From: Agelas oroides
Taxonomy: Eukaryota; Porifera; Demospongiae; Agelasida; Agelasidae
Length of the DNA: 64,000 nucleotides
Assembly (NCBI GenBank): GCA_949130485.1
Contig: OX422183.1
Location: 29,998,316-30,062,315 of the forward strand
Direction: 5' to 3'
Shown here: piece by piece, positions 47,501 to 61,589 of the stretch
Numbering within the stretch: position 1 is the stretch's first letter
Layout of the letters: every line of letters begins with the position of its first letter
Program-made: the position numbers and the translations under genes
Notes under the pieces: generated by a model
Told to the model about the DNA's origin: nothing
Databases searched by the model: none
What the model saw: only the letters and a program-made list of their open reading frames with translations

Positions 47501-50500
47501 GGCAAACCCCACCCCAGAACAATAGTTGCACTAATGCAAGGAACATATGAGTAAGAAGCTGTGGGAATGGGGAGCCCAAAAACGCAAACCCTCCGTTTGT
47601 ACAATCAACGCACAAAGCGGTACGAGCCTGCAAATCGTTCCGCCTCCACCTTCGCCGTATAATATCGGCACTGGAAATTCGCACAAATTCCCTGCAAACC
47701 CTACACCAGAACAATAATTGCACTAATGCAAACTACATATGAGCAAGAAGCTGTGAGAATGAGTAGCCCAAAAACGCAAACCCTCCGTTTGTGCAATCAA
47801 CGTACAAAGCGGTACGAGCCTGCAAATCGTTTCGCCTCCACCATCGCCGTATTGTATCGGCAATGAAAATTCGCGCAAATTCCCGGCAAACCTTACCCCA
47901 GAACAATAGTTGCACTAATGCAAGCAACATATGAGTAAGAAGCTGTGGGAATGGGGAGCCCAAAAACGCAAACCCTCCGTTTGTGCAATCAACGCACAAA
48001 GCGGTACGAGCCTGCAAATCGTTCCGCCTCCACCTTCGCCGTATAATATCGACACTGGAAATTCGCGGAAATTCCTGCAAACCCTACACCGGAACAATAG
48101 TTGCACTAATGCAAACTACATATGAGCAAGAAGCTGTGGGAATGAGTAGCCCAAAAACGCAAACCCTCCGTTTGTGCAATCAACGTACAAAGCGGTACGT
48201 GTCTGCAAATCGTTCCGTCTCCACCATCGCCGTATTGTATCGGCAATGGAAATTCGCGAAAATTCCAGGCAAACCCTACCCCAGAACAATAGTTGCACTA
48301 ATGCAAGCAACATATGAGTAAGAAGCTGTGGGAATGGGGAGCCCAAAAACGCAAACCCTCCGTTTGTGCAATCAACGCACTAAGCGGTACGAGCCTGCAA
48401 ATCGTTCCTCCTCCACCTTCGCCGTATAATATCGGCACTGGAAATTCGTGCAAATTCCCTGCAAACCCTTCACCAGAACAATAGTTGCACTAATGCAAAC
48501 TACATATGAGCAAGAAGCTGTGGGATGAGTAGCCGAAAAACGCAAACCCTCCGTTTGTGCAATCAACGCACAAAGCGGTACGAGCCTGCAAATCGTTCCG
48601 CCTCCACCTTCGCCGTGAGATATCGGCACTGGAAATTCGAGCAAATTCCCTGCAAACCCTACACCAGAACAATAGTTGCACTAATGCAAACTACATATGA
48701 GTAAGAAGCTGTGGGAATGGGGAGTACAACAACGCAGAGCCTCCGTTTGTGCAATTAACGCACAAAGCGGTACGAGCCTGCAAATCGTTCCGCCTCCACC
48801 TTCACCGTGAGATATCGGCACTGGAAATTCGAGCAAATTCCCTGCAAACCCTACACCAGAACAATAGTTGCACTAATTCAAACTACATATGAGCAAGAAG
48901 CTGTGGGAATGGGGAGCCCAAAAACGCAAACCCGCCGTTTGTGCAATCAACGCACAAAGCGGTACGAGCCTGCAAATCGTTCCGCCTCCACCTTAGCCGT
49001 GAGATATCGGCACTGAAAATTCGAGCAAATTCCCTGCAAACCCTACACCAGAACAATAGTTGCACTAATGCAAACTACATATGAGCAAGAAGCTGTGGGA
49101 ATGGGGAGCCCAAAAACGCAAACCCGCCGTTTGTGCAATCAACGCACAAAGCGGTACGAGCCTGCAAATCGTTCCGCCTCCACCTTAGCCGTGAGATATC
49201 GGCACTGAAAATTCGAGCAAATTCCCTGCAAACCCTACACCAGAACAATAGTTGCACTAATGCAAACTACATATGAGTAAGAAGCTGTGGGAATGGGGAG
49301 TACAACAACGCAGAGCCTCCGTTTGTGCAATCAACGCACAAAGCAGTACGAGCCTGCAAATCGTTCCGCCTCCACCGTCGCCGTATTGTATCGGCAATGG
49401 AAATTCGCATAAATTCCCGGCAAACCCAACCACAGAACAATAGTTGCACTAATGCAAACTACATATTAGCAAGAAGCTGCGGGAATGGGGAGCCCAAAAA
49501 CGCAAACCCACCGTTTGTGCAATCAACGCACAAAGCGGTACGTGCTTGCAAATCGGTCCGCCTCAACCATCGCCGTATTGTATCGGCAATGGAAATTCGC
49601 GCAAATTCCCGGTAAAACCTACCCCAGAACAATAGTTGCACTAATGCAAACTCCATATAAGCAAGAAGCTGTGGGGATGGGGAGCACAAAAACGCAAACC
49701 CTCCGTTTGTGAAATCAACGCACAAAGCGGTACGAGCTTGCAAATCGTTCCGCCTCCACCATCGCCGTATTGTATCGGCAATGGAAATTCGCGCAAATTC
49801 CAGGCAAACCCTACCCCAGAACAATAGTTGCACTAATGCAAACTACATATTAGCAAGAAGCTGCGGGAATGGGGAGCCCAAAAACGCAAACCCACCGTTT
49901 GTGCAATCAACGCACAAAGCGGTACGTGCTTGCAAATCGGTCCGCCTCAACCATCGCCGTATTGTATCGGCAATGGAAATTCGCGCAAATTCCCGGTAAA
50001 ACCTACCCCAGAACAATAGTTGCACTAATGCAAACTCCATATAAGCAAGAAGCTGTGGGGATGGGGAGCACAAAAACGCAAACCCTCCGTTTGTGAAATC
50101 AACGCACAAAGCGGTACGAGCTTGCAAATCGTTCCGCCTCCACCATCGCCGTATTGTATCGGCAATGGAAATTCGCGCAAATTCCCAGCAAACCCTACCC
50201 AAGAAGAATAGTTGCACTAATGCAAACTCCATATTAGCAAGAAGCTGCGGGAATGGGGAGAGCAAAAACGCAAACCCTCCGTTTGTGCAATCAACGCACA
50301 AAGCGGTACGAGCTTACAAATCGGTCCGCCTCCACAATCGCCGTATTGTATCGGCAATGGAAATTCGCGCAAATTCCCGGCAAACCCTACCCCAGAACAA
50401 TAGTTGCACTAATGCAAACTCCATATAAGCAAGAAGCTGTGGGGATGGGGAGCACAAAAACGCAAACCCTCCGTTTGTGCAATCAACGCACAAAGCGGTT

Positions 50501-53500
50501 CGAGCTTACAAATCGTTCCACCTCCACCATCACCGTATTGTATCGGCAATGGAAATACGCTCAAATTCCCTGCAAAACCTACCCCAGAACAATAGTTGCA
50601 CTAATGCAAACTACATAAGAGTAAGAAGCTGTGGGAATGGGAAGCCCAAAAACGCAAACCCTCCGTTTGTGCAAACAACGCACAATGCGGTAGGAACTTG
50701 TAAATCGTTCCGCCTCCACCATCGCCGTATTATATCGGCAATGGAAATTCGCGCAAAGTCCCTGCAAACCCTACCCCAGAACAATAGTTGCACTAATGCA
50801 AACTACATATTAGCAAGAAGCTGTGGGGATGGGCAGCCCAAAAACGCAAACCCTCCGTTTGTGCAATCAACGCACAAAGCGGTACGAGCTTACAAATCGT
50901 TCCACCTCCACCATCACCGTATTGTATCGGCAATGGAAATACGCTCAAATTCCCTGCAAAACCTACCCCAGAACAATAGTTGCACTAATGCAAACTACAT
51001 AAGAGTAAGAAGCTGTGGGAATGGGAAGCCCAAAAACGCAAACCCTCCGTTTGTGCAAACAACGCACAATGCGGTAGGAACTTGTAAATCGTTCCGCCTC
51101 CACCATCGCCGTATTATATCGGCAATGGAAATTCGCGCAAAGTCCCTGCAAACCCTACCCCAGAACAAAAGTTGCACTAATGCAAACTACATATTAGCAA
51201 GAAGCTGTGGGAATGGGCAGCCCAAAAACGCAAACCCTCCGTTTGTGCAATCAACGCACAAAGCGGTAGGAACTTGTAAATCGTTCCGCCTCCACCATCG
51301 CCGTATTATATCGGCAATGGAAATTCGCGCAAAGTCCCTGCAAACCCTACCCCAGAACAAAAGTTGCACTAATGCAAACTACATATTGGCAAGAAGCTGT
51401 GGGAATGGGCAGCCCAAAAACGCAAACCCTCCGTTTGTGCAATCAACGCACAAAGCGGTAGGAACTTGTAAATCGTTCCGCCTCCACCATCGCCGTATTA
51501 TATCGGCAATGGAAATTCGCGCAAAGTCCCTGCAAACCCTACCCCAGAACAAAAGTTGCACTAATGCAAACTACATATTGGCAAGAAGCTGTGGGAATGG
51601 GCAGCCCAAAAACGCAAACCCTCCGTTTGTGCAATCAACGCACAAAGCGGTACGAGCTTGCAAATCGTTCCGCCTCCACCATCGCCGTATTGTATCGGCA
51701 ATGGAAATTCGGGCAACTTCTCGGCAAAACCTACCCAAGAACAATAGTTGCACTAATGCAAACTACATATTAGCAAGAAGCTGCGGGAATGGGGAGCCCA
51801 AAAACGCAAACCCAACGTTTGTGCAATCAACGCACAAAGCGGTACGTGCTTACAAATCGGTCCGCCTCAACCATCGCCGTATTGTATCGGCAATGGAAAT
51901 TCGCGCAAATTCCCGGCAAACCCTACCCCAGAACAATAGTTGCACTAATGCAAACTCCATATAAGCAAGAAGCTGTGGGGATGGGGAGCACAAAAACGCA
52001 AACCATCCGTTTGTGCAATCAACGCACAAAGCGGTTCGAGCTTGCAAATCGTTCCGCCTCCACCATCGCCGTATTGTATCGGCAATGGAAATACGCTCAA
52101 ATTCCCTGCAAAACCTACCCCAGAACAATAGTTGCACTAATGCAAACTACATAAGAGTAAGAAGCTGTGGGAATGGGAAGCCCAAAAACGCAAACCCTCC
52201 GTTTGTGCAAACAACGCACAATGCGGTAGGAACTTGTAAATCGTTCCGCCTCCACCATCGCCGTATTATATCGGCAATGGAAATTCGCGCAAAGTCCCTG
52301 CAAACCCTACCCCAGAACAAAAGTTGCACTAATGCAAACTACATATTAGCAAGAAGCTGTGGGGATGGGCAGCCCAAAAACGCAAACCCTCCGTTTGTGC
52401 AATCAACGCACAAAGCGGTACGAGCTTACAAATCGTTCCACCTCCACCATCACCGTATTGTATCGGCAATGGAAATACGCTCAAATTCCCTGCAAAACCT
52501 ACCCCAGAACAATAGTTGCACTAATGCTCAAACTACATAAGAGTAAGAAGCTGTGGGAATGGGAAGCCCAAAAACGCAAACCCTCCGTTTGTGCAAACAA
52601 CGCACAATGCGGTAGGGAACTTGTAAATCGTTCCGCCTCCACCATCGCCGTATTATATCGGCAATGGAAATTCGCGCAAAGTCCCTGCAAACCCTACCCC
52701 AGAACAAAAGTTGCACTAATGCAAACTACATATTAGCAATGAAGCTGTGGGAATGGGCAGCCCAAAAACGCAAACCCTCCGTTTGTGCAATCAACGCACA
52801 AAGCGGTAGGAACTTGTAAATCGTTCCGCCTCCACCATCGCCGTATTATATCGGCAATGGAAATTCGCGCAAAGTCCCTGCAAACCCTACCCCAGAACAA
52901 AAGTTGCACTAATGCAAACTACATATTGGCAAGAAGCTGTGGGAATGGGCAGCCCAAAAATGCAAACCCTCCGTTTGTGCAATCAACGCACAAAGCGGTA
53001 GGAACTTGTAAATCGTTCCGCCTCCACCATCGCCGTATTATATCGGCAATGGAAATTCGCGCAAAGTCCCCTGCAAACCCTACCCCAGAACAAAAGTTGC
53101 ACTAATGCAAACTACATATTGGCAAGAAGCTGTGGGAATGGGCAGCCCAAAAACGCAAACCCTCCGTTTGTGCAATCAACGCACAAAGCGGTACGAGCTT
53201 GCAAATCGTTCCGCCTCCACCATCGCCGTATTGTATCGGCAATGGAAATTCGGGCAACTTCTCGGCAAAACCTAACCCAAGAACAATAGTTGCACTAATG
53301 CAAACTACATATTAGCAAGAAGCTGTGGGAATGGGGAGCCCAAAAACGCAAACCCAACGTTTGTGCAATCAACGCACAAAGCGGTACGTGCTTACAAATC
53401 GGTCCGCCTCAACCATCGCCGTATTGTATCGGCAATGGAAATTCGCGCAAATTCCCGGCAAACCCTACCCCAGAACAATAGTTGCACTAATGCAAACTCC

Positions 53501-53624
53501 ATATAAGCAAGAAGCTGTGGGGATGGGGAGCACAAAAACGCAAGCCATCCGTTTGTGCAATCAACGCACAAAGCGGTTCGAGCTTGCAAATCGTTCCGCC
53601 TCCACCATCGCCGTATTGTATCGG
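44591..53624 (+). repeat. 192-bp satellite, plus-orientation block, part 4
   Basis: About 47 units. Local amplification units are evident. 49459-49833 and 49843-50217 repeat at 384 bases. Segments near 50579-50793 recur at 50963, 52115 and 52499 with near identity. 51187-51560 repeats a single type. Two small indels (52530, 52617) break phase locally. Confidence 0.95.
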
Positions 53625-53824
53625 NNNNNNNNNNNNNNNNNNNNNNNNNNNNNNNNNNNNNNNNNNNNNNNNNNNNNNNNNNNNNNNNNNNNNNNNNNNN
53701 NNNNNNNNNNNNNNNNNNNNNNNNNNNNNNNNNNNNNNNNNNNNNNNNNNNNNNNNNNNNNNNNNNNNNNNNNNNNNNNNNNNNNNNNNNNNNNNNNNNN
53801 NNNNNNNNNNNNNNNNNNNNNNNN
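53625..53824. other. 200-base assembly gap (N)
   Basis: Exactly 200 Ns. The satellite is in plus orientation to the left and minus to the right, so the orientation switch is not actually sequenced. Confidence 0.99.
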
Positions 53825-56800
53825 TATTACACTGCGATGGTGGAGGCGGAGCGATTTGCAAGCTCGTACCGCTTTGTGCGTTAATTGCACAAACGGAGGG
53901 ATTGCGTTTTGGGGCTCCCCATTCCCAAAGCTTCTTGCTCATATGTACTTTGCAATAGTGCAACTATTGCTCTGGCGTAAGGTTTGCAGGGAATTTGCAC
54001 GAATTTCCATTGCCGATATTGCACGCCGATGGTGGAGGCGGAGCGATTTGCAAGCTCTTACCGCTTTGTGCGTTGATTGCACAAACGGGGGGTTTGCGTT
54101 TTGGTGCTCCTCATTCCCACAGCTTCTTGCTCATATGAACTTTTGATTAGTGCAACTATTGTTCTAGCGTAAGGTTTGCAGGGAATTTGCACGAATTTCC
54201 ATTGCCGATATTGCACGCCGATGGTGGAGGCGGAGCGATTTGCAAGCTCGTACCGCTTTGTGCGTTGATTGCACAAACGGTCGGATTGCGTTTATGGGCT
54301 GCCCATTCCCACAGCTTCTTGCTCATATGTACTTTGCATTAGCGCAACTATTGTTCTGGCGTAAGGTTTGCAGGGAATTTGCACGAATTTCCATTGCCGA
54401 TAGTGCAAATTCATGGTGGAGGCGGAGCGATTTGCAAGCTCGTACCGATTTGTGCGTTGATTGCACAAACGGAGGGTTTGCGCTTTTGGGCTCCCAATTC
54501 CCACAGCTTCTTGCTCATATGTACTTTGCATTAGTGCAACGATTGTTCTGGCGTAAGGTTTGAAGGGAATTTGCACGAATTTCCATTGCCGATATTACAC
54601 GGCGATGGTGGAGGCGGAGCGATTTGCAAGCTCGAACCGCTTTGTGCGTTAATTGCATAAACGGAGGATTTGTGTTTTTACGCTCCCCATTCCCACAGCT
54701 TCTTGCTCATATGTACTTTGCATTAGTGCAACTATTGTTCTGGCGTAAGGTTTGCAGGGAATTTGCACGAATTTCCATTGCCGATATTGCATGCTGATGG
54801 TGGAGGCGGAGCGATTTGCAAGCTCGTACCGCTTTGTGCGTTGATTGCACAAACGGTGGGATTGCGTTTTTGGGCTCCCCATTCCCACAGCTTCTTGCTC
54901 ATTTGTACTTTGCATTAGTGCAACTATTGTTCTGGCGTAAAGTTTGCAGGGAATTTGCACGAACTTCCATTGCCGATATTACACGGCGATGGTGGAGGCG
55001 GAGCGATTTGCAAGCTCGTACCGTTTTGTGCGTTGATTGCACAAACGGAGGGTTTGTGTTTTTGGGCTCCCCATTCCCACAGCTTCTTGCTCAAATGGAC
55101 TTTGCATTAGTGCAACTATTGTTCTGGCGTAAGGTTTGCAGGGAATTTGCACGAATTTCCATTGCCGATATTGCATGCCGATGGTGGAGGCGGAGCGATT
55201 TGCATGCTCGTACCGCTTTGTGCGTTAATTGCACAAACGGAGGGATTGCGTTTTGGGGCTCCCCATTCCCACAGCTTCTTGCTCATATGTACTTTGCATT
55301 AGTGCAACTATTGTTCTGGCGTAAGGTTTGCAGGGAATTTGCACGAATTTTCATTGCCGATATTGCACGCCGATGGTGGAGGCGGAGCGATATGCAAGCT
55401 CGTACCGTTTTGTGCGTTGATTGCACAAACGGGGGTTTGGGTTTTTGTGCTCCCCATTCCCACAGCTTCTTGCTCATATGTACTTTGCATTAGTGCAGCT
55501 ATTGTTCTGGCGTAAGGTTTGCAGGGAATTTGCATGATTTTCTATTGCCGATATTGCAGGCCGATAATGGAGGCGGAGCGATATGCAAGCTCGTACCGTT
55601 TTGTGCGTTGATTGCACAAACGGTGGGATTGCGTTTATGGGCTCCCCATTCCCACAGCTTCTTGCTCATATGTACTTTGCATTAGTGCAACTATTGTTCT
55701 GGCGTAAGGTTTGCAGGGAAATTGCACGAATTTCCATTGCCGATATTGCACGCCGATGGTGGAGGCGGAGCGATTTGCAAGCTCGTACCGATTTGTGCGT
55801 TGATTGCACAAACGGAGGGTTTGCGTTTTTGGGCTCCCAATTCCCACAGCTTCTTGCACATATGTACTTTGCATTAGTGCAACGATTGTTCTGGCGTAAG
55901 GTTTGAAGGGAATTTGCACGAATTTCCATTGCCGATATTACACGGCGATGGTGGAGGCGGAGCGATTTGCAAGCTCGTACCGCTTTGTGCGTTAATTGCA
56001 TAAACGGAGGGTTTGTGTTTTTACGCTCCCCATTCCCACAGCTTCTTGCTCATATGTACTTTGCATTAGTGCAACTATTGTTCTGGCGTAAGATTTGCAG
56101 GGAATTTGTACGAATTTCCATTGCCGATATTGCATGCCGATGGTGGAGGCGGAGCGATTTGCAAGCTCGTACCGCTTTGTGCGTTGATTGCACAAACGGA
56201 CGAATTGCGTTTATCGGCTCGCCATTCCCACAGCTTCTTACTCATATGTACTTTGCACTAGTGCAACTATTGTTCTGGCGTAAGGTTTGCAGGGAATATG
56301 CACGAATTTCCATTGCCGATATTACACTGCGATGGCGGAGGCGGAGCGATTTGCAAGCTCGTACCGCTTTGTGCGTTGATTGCAAAAACGGAGGGATTGC
56401 GTTTTGGGGCTCCCCATTCCCACAGCTTCTTGCTCATATGTACTTTGCACTAGTGCAACTATTGCTCTGGCGTAAGGTTTGCAGGGAATTTGCACGAATT
56501 TCCATTGCCGATATTGGGCGCCGATGATGGAGGCGGAGCGATTTGTAAGCTCGTACCGCTTTGTGCGTTGATTGCACAAACGGATGGATTGCGTTTATGG
56601 GCTCCCCATTCCCACAGCTTCTTGCTCATATGTACCTTCCATTAGTGCAACTATTGTTCTGGCGTAAGGTTTGCAGGGAATTTACATGAATTTCCATTGC
56701 CGATATTACACTGCGATGGTGGAGGCGGAGCGATTTGCAAGCTCGTACCGCTTTGTGCGTTGATTGCACAAACGGAGGGATTGCGATTGTGGGCTCCCCA

Positions 56801-59800
56801 TTCCCACAGCTTCTTGCTCATATGTACTTTGCATTAGTGCAACTAATGTTCAGGCGCAAGGTTAGCAGGGAATTTGCACGAATTTCCATTGCCGATATTG
56901 CACGCCGATGGTGGAGGCGGAGCGATTTGCAAACTCGTACCGCTTTGTGCGTTGATTGCACAAACGGAGGGTTTGCGTTTTTGGGCTGCCCATTCCCACA
57001 GCTTCTTGTTCATATGAACTTTGCATTAGTGCAACTATTGTTCTGGCGTAAGGTTTGCAAGGAATTTGCACGAATTTCCATTGCCGATATTACACGGCGA
57101 TGGTGGAGGCGGAGCGATTTGCAAGCTCGTACCGTTTTGTGCGTTGATTGCACAAACGGAGGGTTTGTGTTTTTGGGCTCCCCATTCCCACAGCTTCTTG
57201 CTCAAATGGACTTTGCATTAGTGCAACTATTGTTCTGGCGTAAGGTTTGCAGGGAATTTGCACGAATTTCCATTGCCGATATTGCATGCCGATGGTGGAG
57301 GCGGAGCGATTTGCAAGCTCGTACCGCTTTGTGCGTTGATTGCACAAACGGAGGGATTGCGTTTTGGGGCTCCCCATTCCCACAGCTTCTTGCTCATATG
57401 TACTTTGCATTAGTGCAACTATTGTTCTGGCGTAAGGTTTGCAGGGAATTTGCACGAATTTTCATTGCCGATATTGCACGCCGATGGTGGAGGCGGAGCG
57501 ATATGCAAGCTCGTAACGTTTTGTGCGTTGATTGCACAAACGGGGGTTTGGGTTTTTGTGCTCCCCATTCCCACAGCTTCTTGCTCATATGTACTTTGCA
57601 TTAGTGCAGCTATTGTTCTGGCGTAAGGTTTGCAGGGAATTTGCATGATTTTCCATTGCCGATATTGCACGCCGATAATGGAGGCGGAGCGATATGCAAG
57701 CTCGTACCGTTTTGTGCGTTGATTGCACAAACGGACGAATTGCGTTTATCGGCTCGCCATTCCCACAGCTTCTTACTCATATGTACTTTGCACTAGTGCA
57801 ACTATTGTTCTGGCGTAAGGTTTGCAGGGAATATGCACGAATTTCCATTGCCGATAATACACTGCGATGGCGGAGGCGGAGCGATTTGCAAGCTCGTACC
57901 GCTTTGTGCGTTGATTGCACAAACGGAGGGATTGCGTTTTGGGGCTCCCCATTCCCGCAGCTTCTTGCTCATATGTACTTTGCACTAGTGCAACTATTGC
58001 TCTGGTGTAAGGTTTGCAGGGAAGTTGCACGAATTTCCATTGCCGATATTGCGCGCCGATGATGGAGGCGAAGCGATTTGTAAGCTCGTACCGCTTTGTG
58101 CGTTGATTGCACAAACGGAGGGTTTGCGTTTTTGGGCTGCCCATTCCCACAGCTTCTTGTTCATATGAACTTTGCATTAGTGCAACTATTGTTCTGGCGT
58201 AAGGTTTGCAAGGAATTTGCACGAATTTCCATTGCCGATATTACACGGCGATGGTGGAGGCGGAGCGATTTGCAAGCTCGTACCGTTTTGTGCGTTGATT
58301 GCACAAACGGAGGGTTTGTGTTTTTGGGCTCCCCATTCCCACAGCTTCTTGCTCAAATGGACTTTGCATTAGTGCAACTATTGTTCTGGCGTAAGGTTTG
58401 CAGGGAATTTGCACGAATTTCCATTGCCGATATTGGGCGCCGATGATGGAGGCGGAGCGATTTGTAAGCTCGTACCGCTTTGTGCGTTGATTGCACAAAC
58501 GGATGGATTGCGTTTATGGGCTCCCCATTCCCACAGCTTCTTGCTCATATGTACCTTCCATTAGTGCAACTATTGTTCTGGCGTAAGGTTTGCAGGGAAT
58601 TTACATGAATTTCCATTGCCGATATTACACTGCGATGGTGGAGGCGGAGCGATTTGCAAGCTCGTACCGCTTTGTGCGTTGATTGCACAAACGGAGGGAT
58701 TGCGATTGTGGGCTCCCCATTCCCACAGCTTCTTGCTCATATGTACTTTGCATTAGTGCAACTAATGTTCAGGCGCAAGGTTAGCAGGGAATTTGCACGA
58801 ATTTCCATTGCCGATATTGCACGCCGATGGTGGAGGCGGAGCGATTTGCAAACTCGTACCGCTTTGTGCGTTGATTGCACAAACGGAGGGTTTGCGTTTT
58901 TGGGCTGCCCATTCCCACAGCTTCTTGTTCATATGAACTTTGCATTAGTGCAACTATTGTTCTGGCGTAAGGTTTGCAAGGAATTTGCACGAATTTCCAT
59001 TGCCGATATTACACGGCGATGGTGGAGGCGGAGCGATTTGCAAGCTCGTACCGTTTTGTGCGTTGATTGCACAAACGGAGGGTTTGTGTTTTTGGGCTCC
59101 CCATTCCCACAGCTTCTTGCTCAAATGGACTTTGCATTAGTGCAACTATTGTTCTGGCGTAAGGTTTGCAGGGAATTTGCACGAATTTCCATTGCCGATA
59201 TTGCATGCCGATGGTGGAGGCGGAGCGATTTGCAAGCTCGTACCGCTTTGTGCGTTGATTGCACAAACGGAGGGATTGCGTTTTGGGGCTCCCCATTCCC
59301 ACAGCTTCTTGCTCATATGTACTTTGCATTAGTGCAACTATTGTTCTGGCGTAAGGTTTGCAGGGAATTTGCACGAATTTTCATTGCCGATATTGCACGC
59401 CGATGGTGGAGGCGGAGCGATATGCAAGCTCGTAACGTTTTGTGCGTTGATTGCACAAACGGGGGTTTGGGTTTTTGTGCTCCCCATTCCCACAGCTTCT
59501 TGCTCATATGTACTTTGCATTAGTGCAGCTATTGTTCTGGCGTAAGGTTTGCAGGGAATTTGCATGATTTTCCATTGCCGATATTGCACGCCGATAATGG
59601 AGGCGGAGCGATATGCAAGCTCGTACCGTTTTGTGCGTTGATTGCACAAACGGACGAATTGCGTTTATCGGCTCGCCATTCCCACAGCTTCTTACTCATA
59701 TGTACTTTGCACTAGTGCAACTATTGTTCTGGCGTAAGGTTTGCAGGGAATATGCACGAATTTCCATTGCCGATAATACACTGCGATGGCGGAGGCGGAG

Positions 59801-61511
59801 CGATTTGCAAGCTCGTACCGCTTTGTGCGTTGATTGCACAAACGGAGGGATTGCGTTTTGGGGCTCCCCATTCCCGCAGCTTCTTGCTCATATGTACTTT
59901 GCACTAGTGCAACTATTGCTCTGGTGTAAGGTTTGCAGGGAAGTTGCACGAATTTCCATTGCCGATATTGCGCGCCGATGATGGAGGCGAAGCGATTTGT
60001 AAGCTCGTATCGCTTTGTGCGTTGATTGCACAAACGGATGGATTGCGTTTATGGGCTCCCCATTCGCACAGCTTCTTGCTCAAATGGACTTTCCATTAGT
60101 GCAACTATTGTTCTGGCGTAAGGTTTGCAGGGAATTTGCACGAATTTTCATTGCCGATATTGCACGCCGATGGTGGAGGCGGAGCGATATGCAAGCTCGT
60201 AACGTTTTGTACGTTGATTGCACAAACGGGGGTTTGGGTTTTTGTGCTCCCCATTCCCACAGCTTCTTGCTCATATGTACTTTGCATTAGTGCAGCTATT
60301 GTTCTGGCGTAAGGTTTGCAGGGAATTTGCATGATTTTCCATTGCCGATATTGCACGCCGATAATGGAGGCGGAGCGATATGCAAGCTCGTACCGTTTTG
60401 TGCGTTGATTGCACAAACGGACGAATTGCGTTTATCGGCTCGCCATTCCCACAGCTTCTTACTCATATGTACTTTGCACTAGTGCAACTATTGTTCTGGC
60501 GTAAGGTTTGCAGGGAATATGCACGAATTTCCATTGCCGATAATACACTGCGATGGCGGAGGCGGAGCGATTTGCAAGCTCGTACCGCTTTGTGCGTTGA
60601 TTGCACAAACGGAAGGATTGCGTTTTTGGGCTCCCCATTCCCACAGCTTCTTGCTCATATGTACTTTGCATTAGTGCAACTAATGTTCAGGCGTAAGTTT
60701 TGCAGGGAATTTGCACGAATTTCCATTGCCGATATTGCACGCCGATGGTGGAGGCGGAGCGATTTGCAAGCTCGTACCGCTTTGTGCGTTGATTGCACAA
60801 ACGGAGGGTTTGCGTTTTTGGGCTGCCCATTCCCACAGCTTCTTGCTCATATGAACTTTGCATTAGTGCAACTATTGTTCTGGCGTAAGGTTTGCAGGGA
60901 ATATGCACGAATTTCCATTGCCGATATTACACGGCGATGGTGGAGGCGGAGCTATTTGCAAGTTCGTACCGCTTTGTGCGTTGATTGCACAAACGGAGGG
61001 TTTGCGTTTTTGGGCTCCCCATTCCCACAGCTTCTTGCTCATATGTACTTTGCATTAGTGCAACTATTGTTCTGGCGTAAGGTTTGCAGGGAATTTGCAC
61101 GAATTTCCATTGCCGATATTGCACGCCGATGGTGGAGGCGGAGCGATTTGCAAGCTCGTACCGCTTTGTGCGTTGATTGCACAAACGGAGGGTTTGCTTT
61201 TTTGGGCTGCCCATTCCCACAGCTTCTTGCTCATATGTACTTTGCATTAGTGCAACTATTGATCTGGCGTAAGGTTTGCAGGGAATTTGCACGAATTTCC
61301 ATTGCCGATATTATACGGGGATGGTGGAGGCAGAGCGATTTGCAAGCTCGCACCGCTTTTTGCGTTGATTGCACAAACGGAGGGTTTGCGTTTTTGGGCT
61401 CCCCATTCCCACAGCTTCTTACTCATATGTACTTTGCATTAGTGCAACTATTTTTCTGGCGTAAAGTTTGCAGGGAATTTGCGCGAATTTCCATTGCCGA
61501 TATTATACGGC
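53825..61511 (-). repeat. 192-bp satellite, minus-orientation block
   Basis: About 40 units read on the minus strand, with variants not seen in the plus block (tggcgtaaggtttgcaggg, gatattgcacgccgatgg). About 56515-58430 recurs at about 58434-60030 with a 1919-base shift (ten units). Several intervals are identical over hundreds of bases, and a further copy of part of it lies at about 60080. The array ends abruptly at gatattatacggcactcac. Confidence 0.95.
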
Positions 61512-61589
61512 ACTCACATTTCAGTCACCACTCACATTTCAGTCTTTGTTTTTCTTAAAAAATATTCTGTGGATTCTTGTAAATAATTT

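Noticed and set aside
24350-61511. Regular repeats as a CRISPR array
   Set aside because: Units are contiguous with no unique spacers, and the context is animal DNA.
27501-61511. CENP-B box in the satellite unit (attcgcgcaaattcccgg)
   Set aside because: It resembles the motif, but the spacing between TTCG and CGGG does not fit the consensus. Not claimed.
27686-61558. Dozens of open frames of 60-495 codons in several frames of the satellite
   Set aside because: The unit is 192 = 3 x 64 bases, so any stop-free frame in one unit stays open through many. The same DNA is open in both strands, frames end at random indels, and there is no start or splice context. No evidence of coding.
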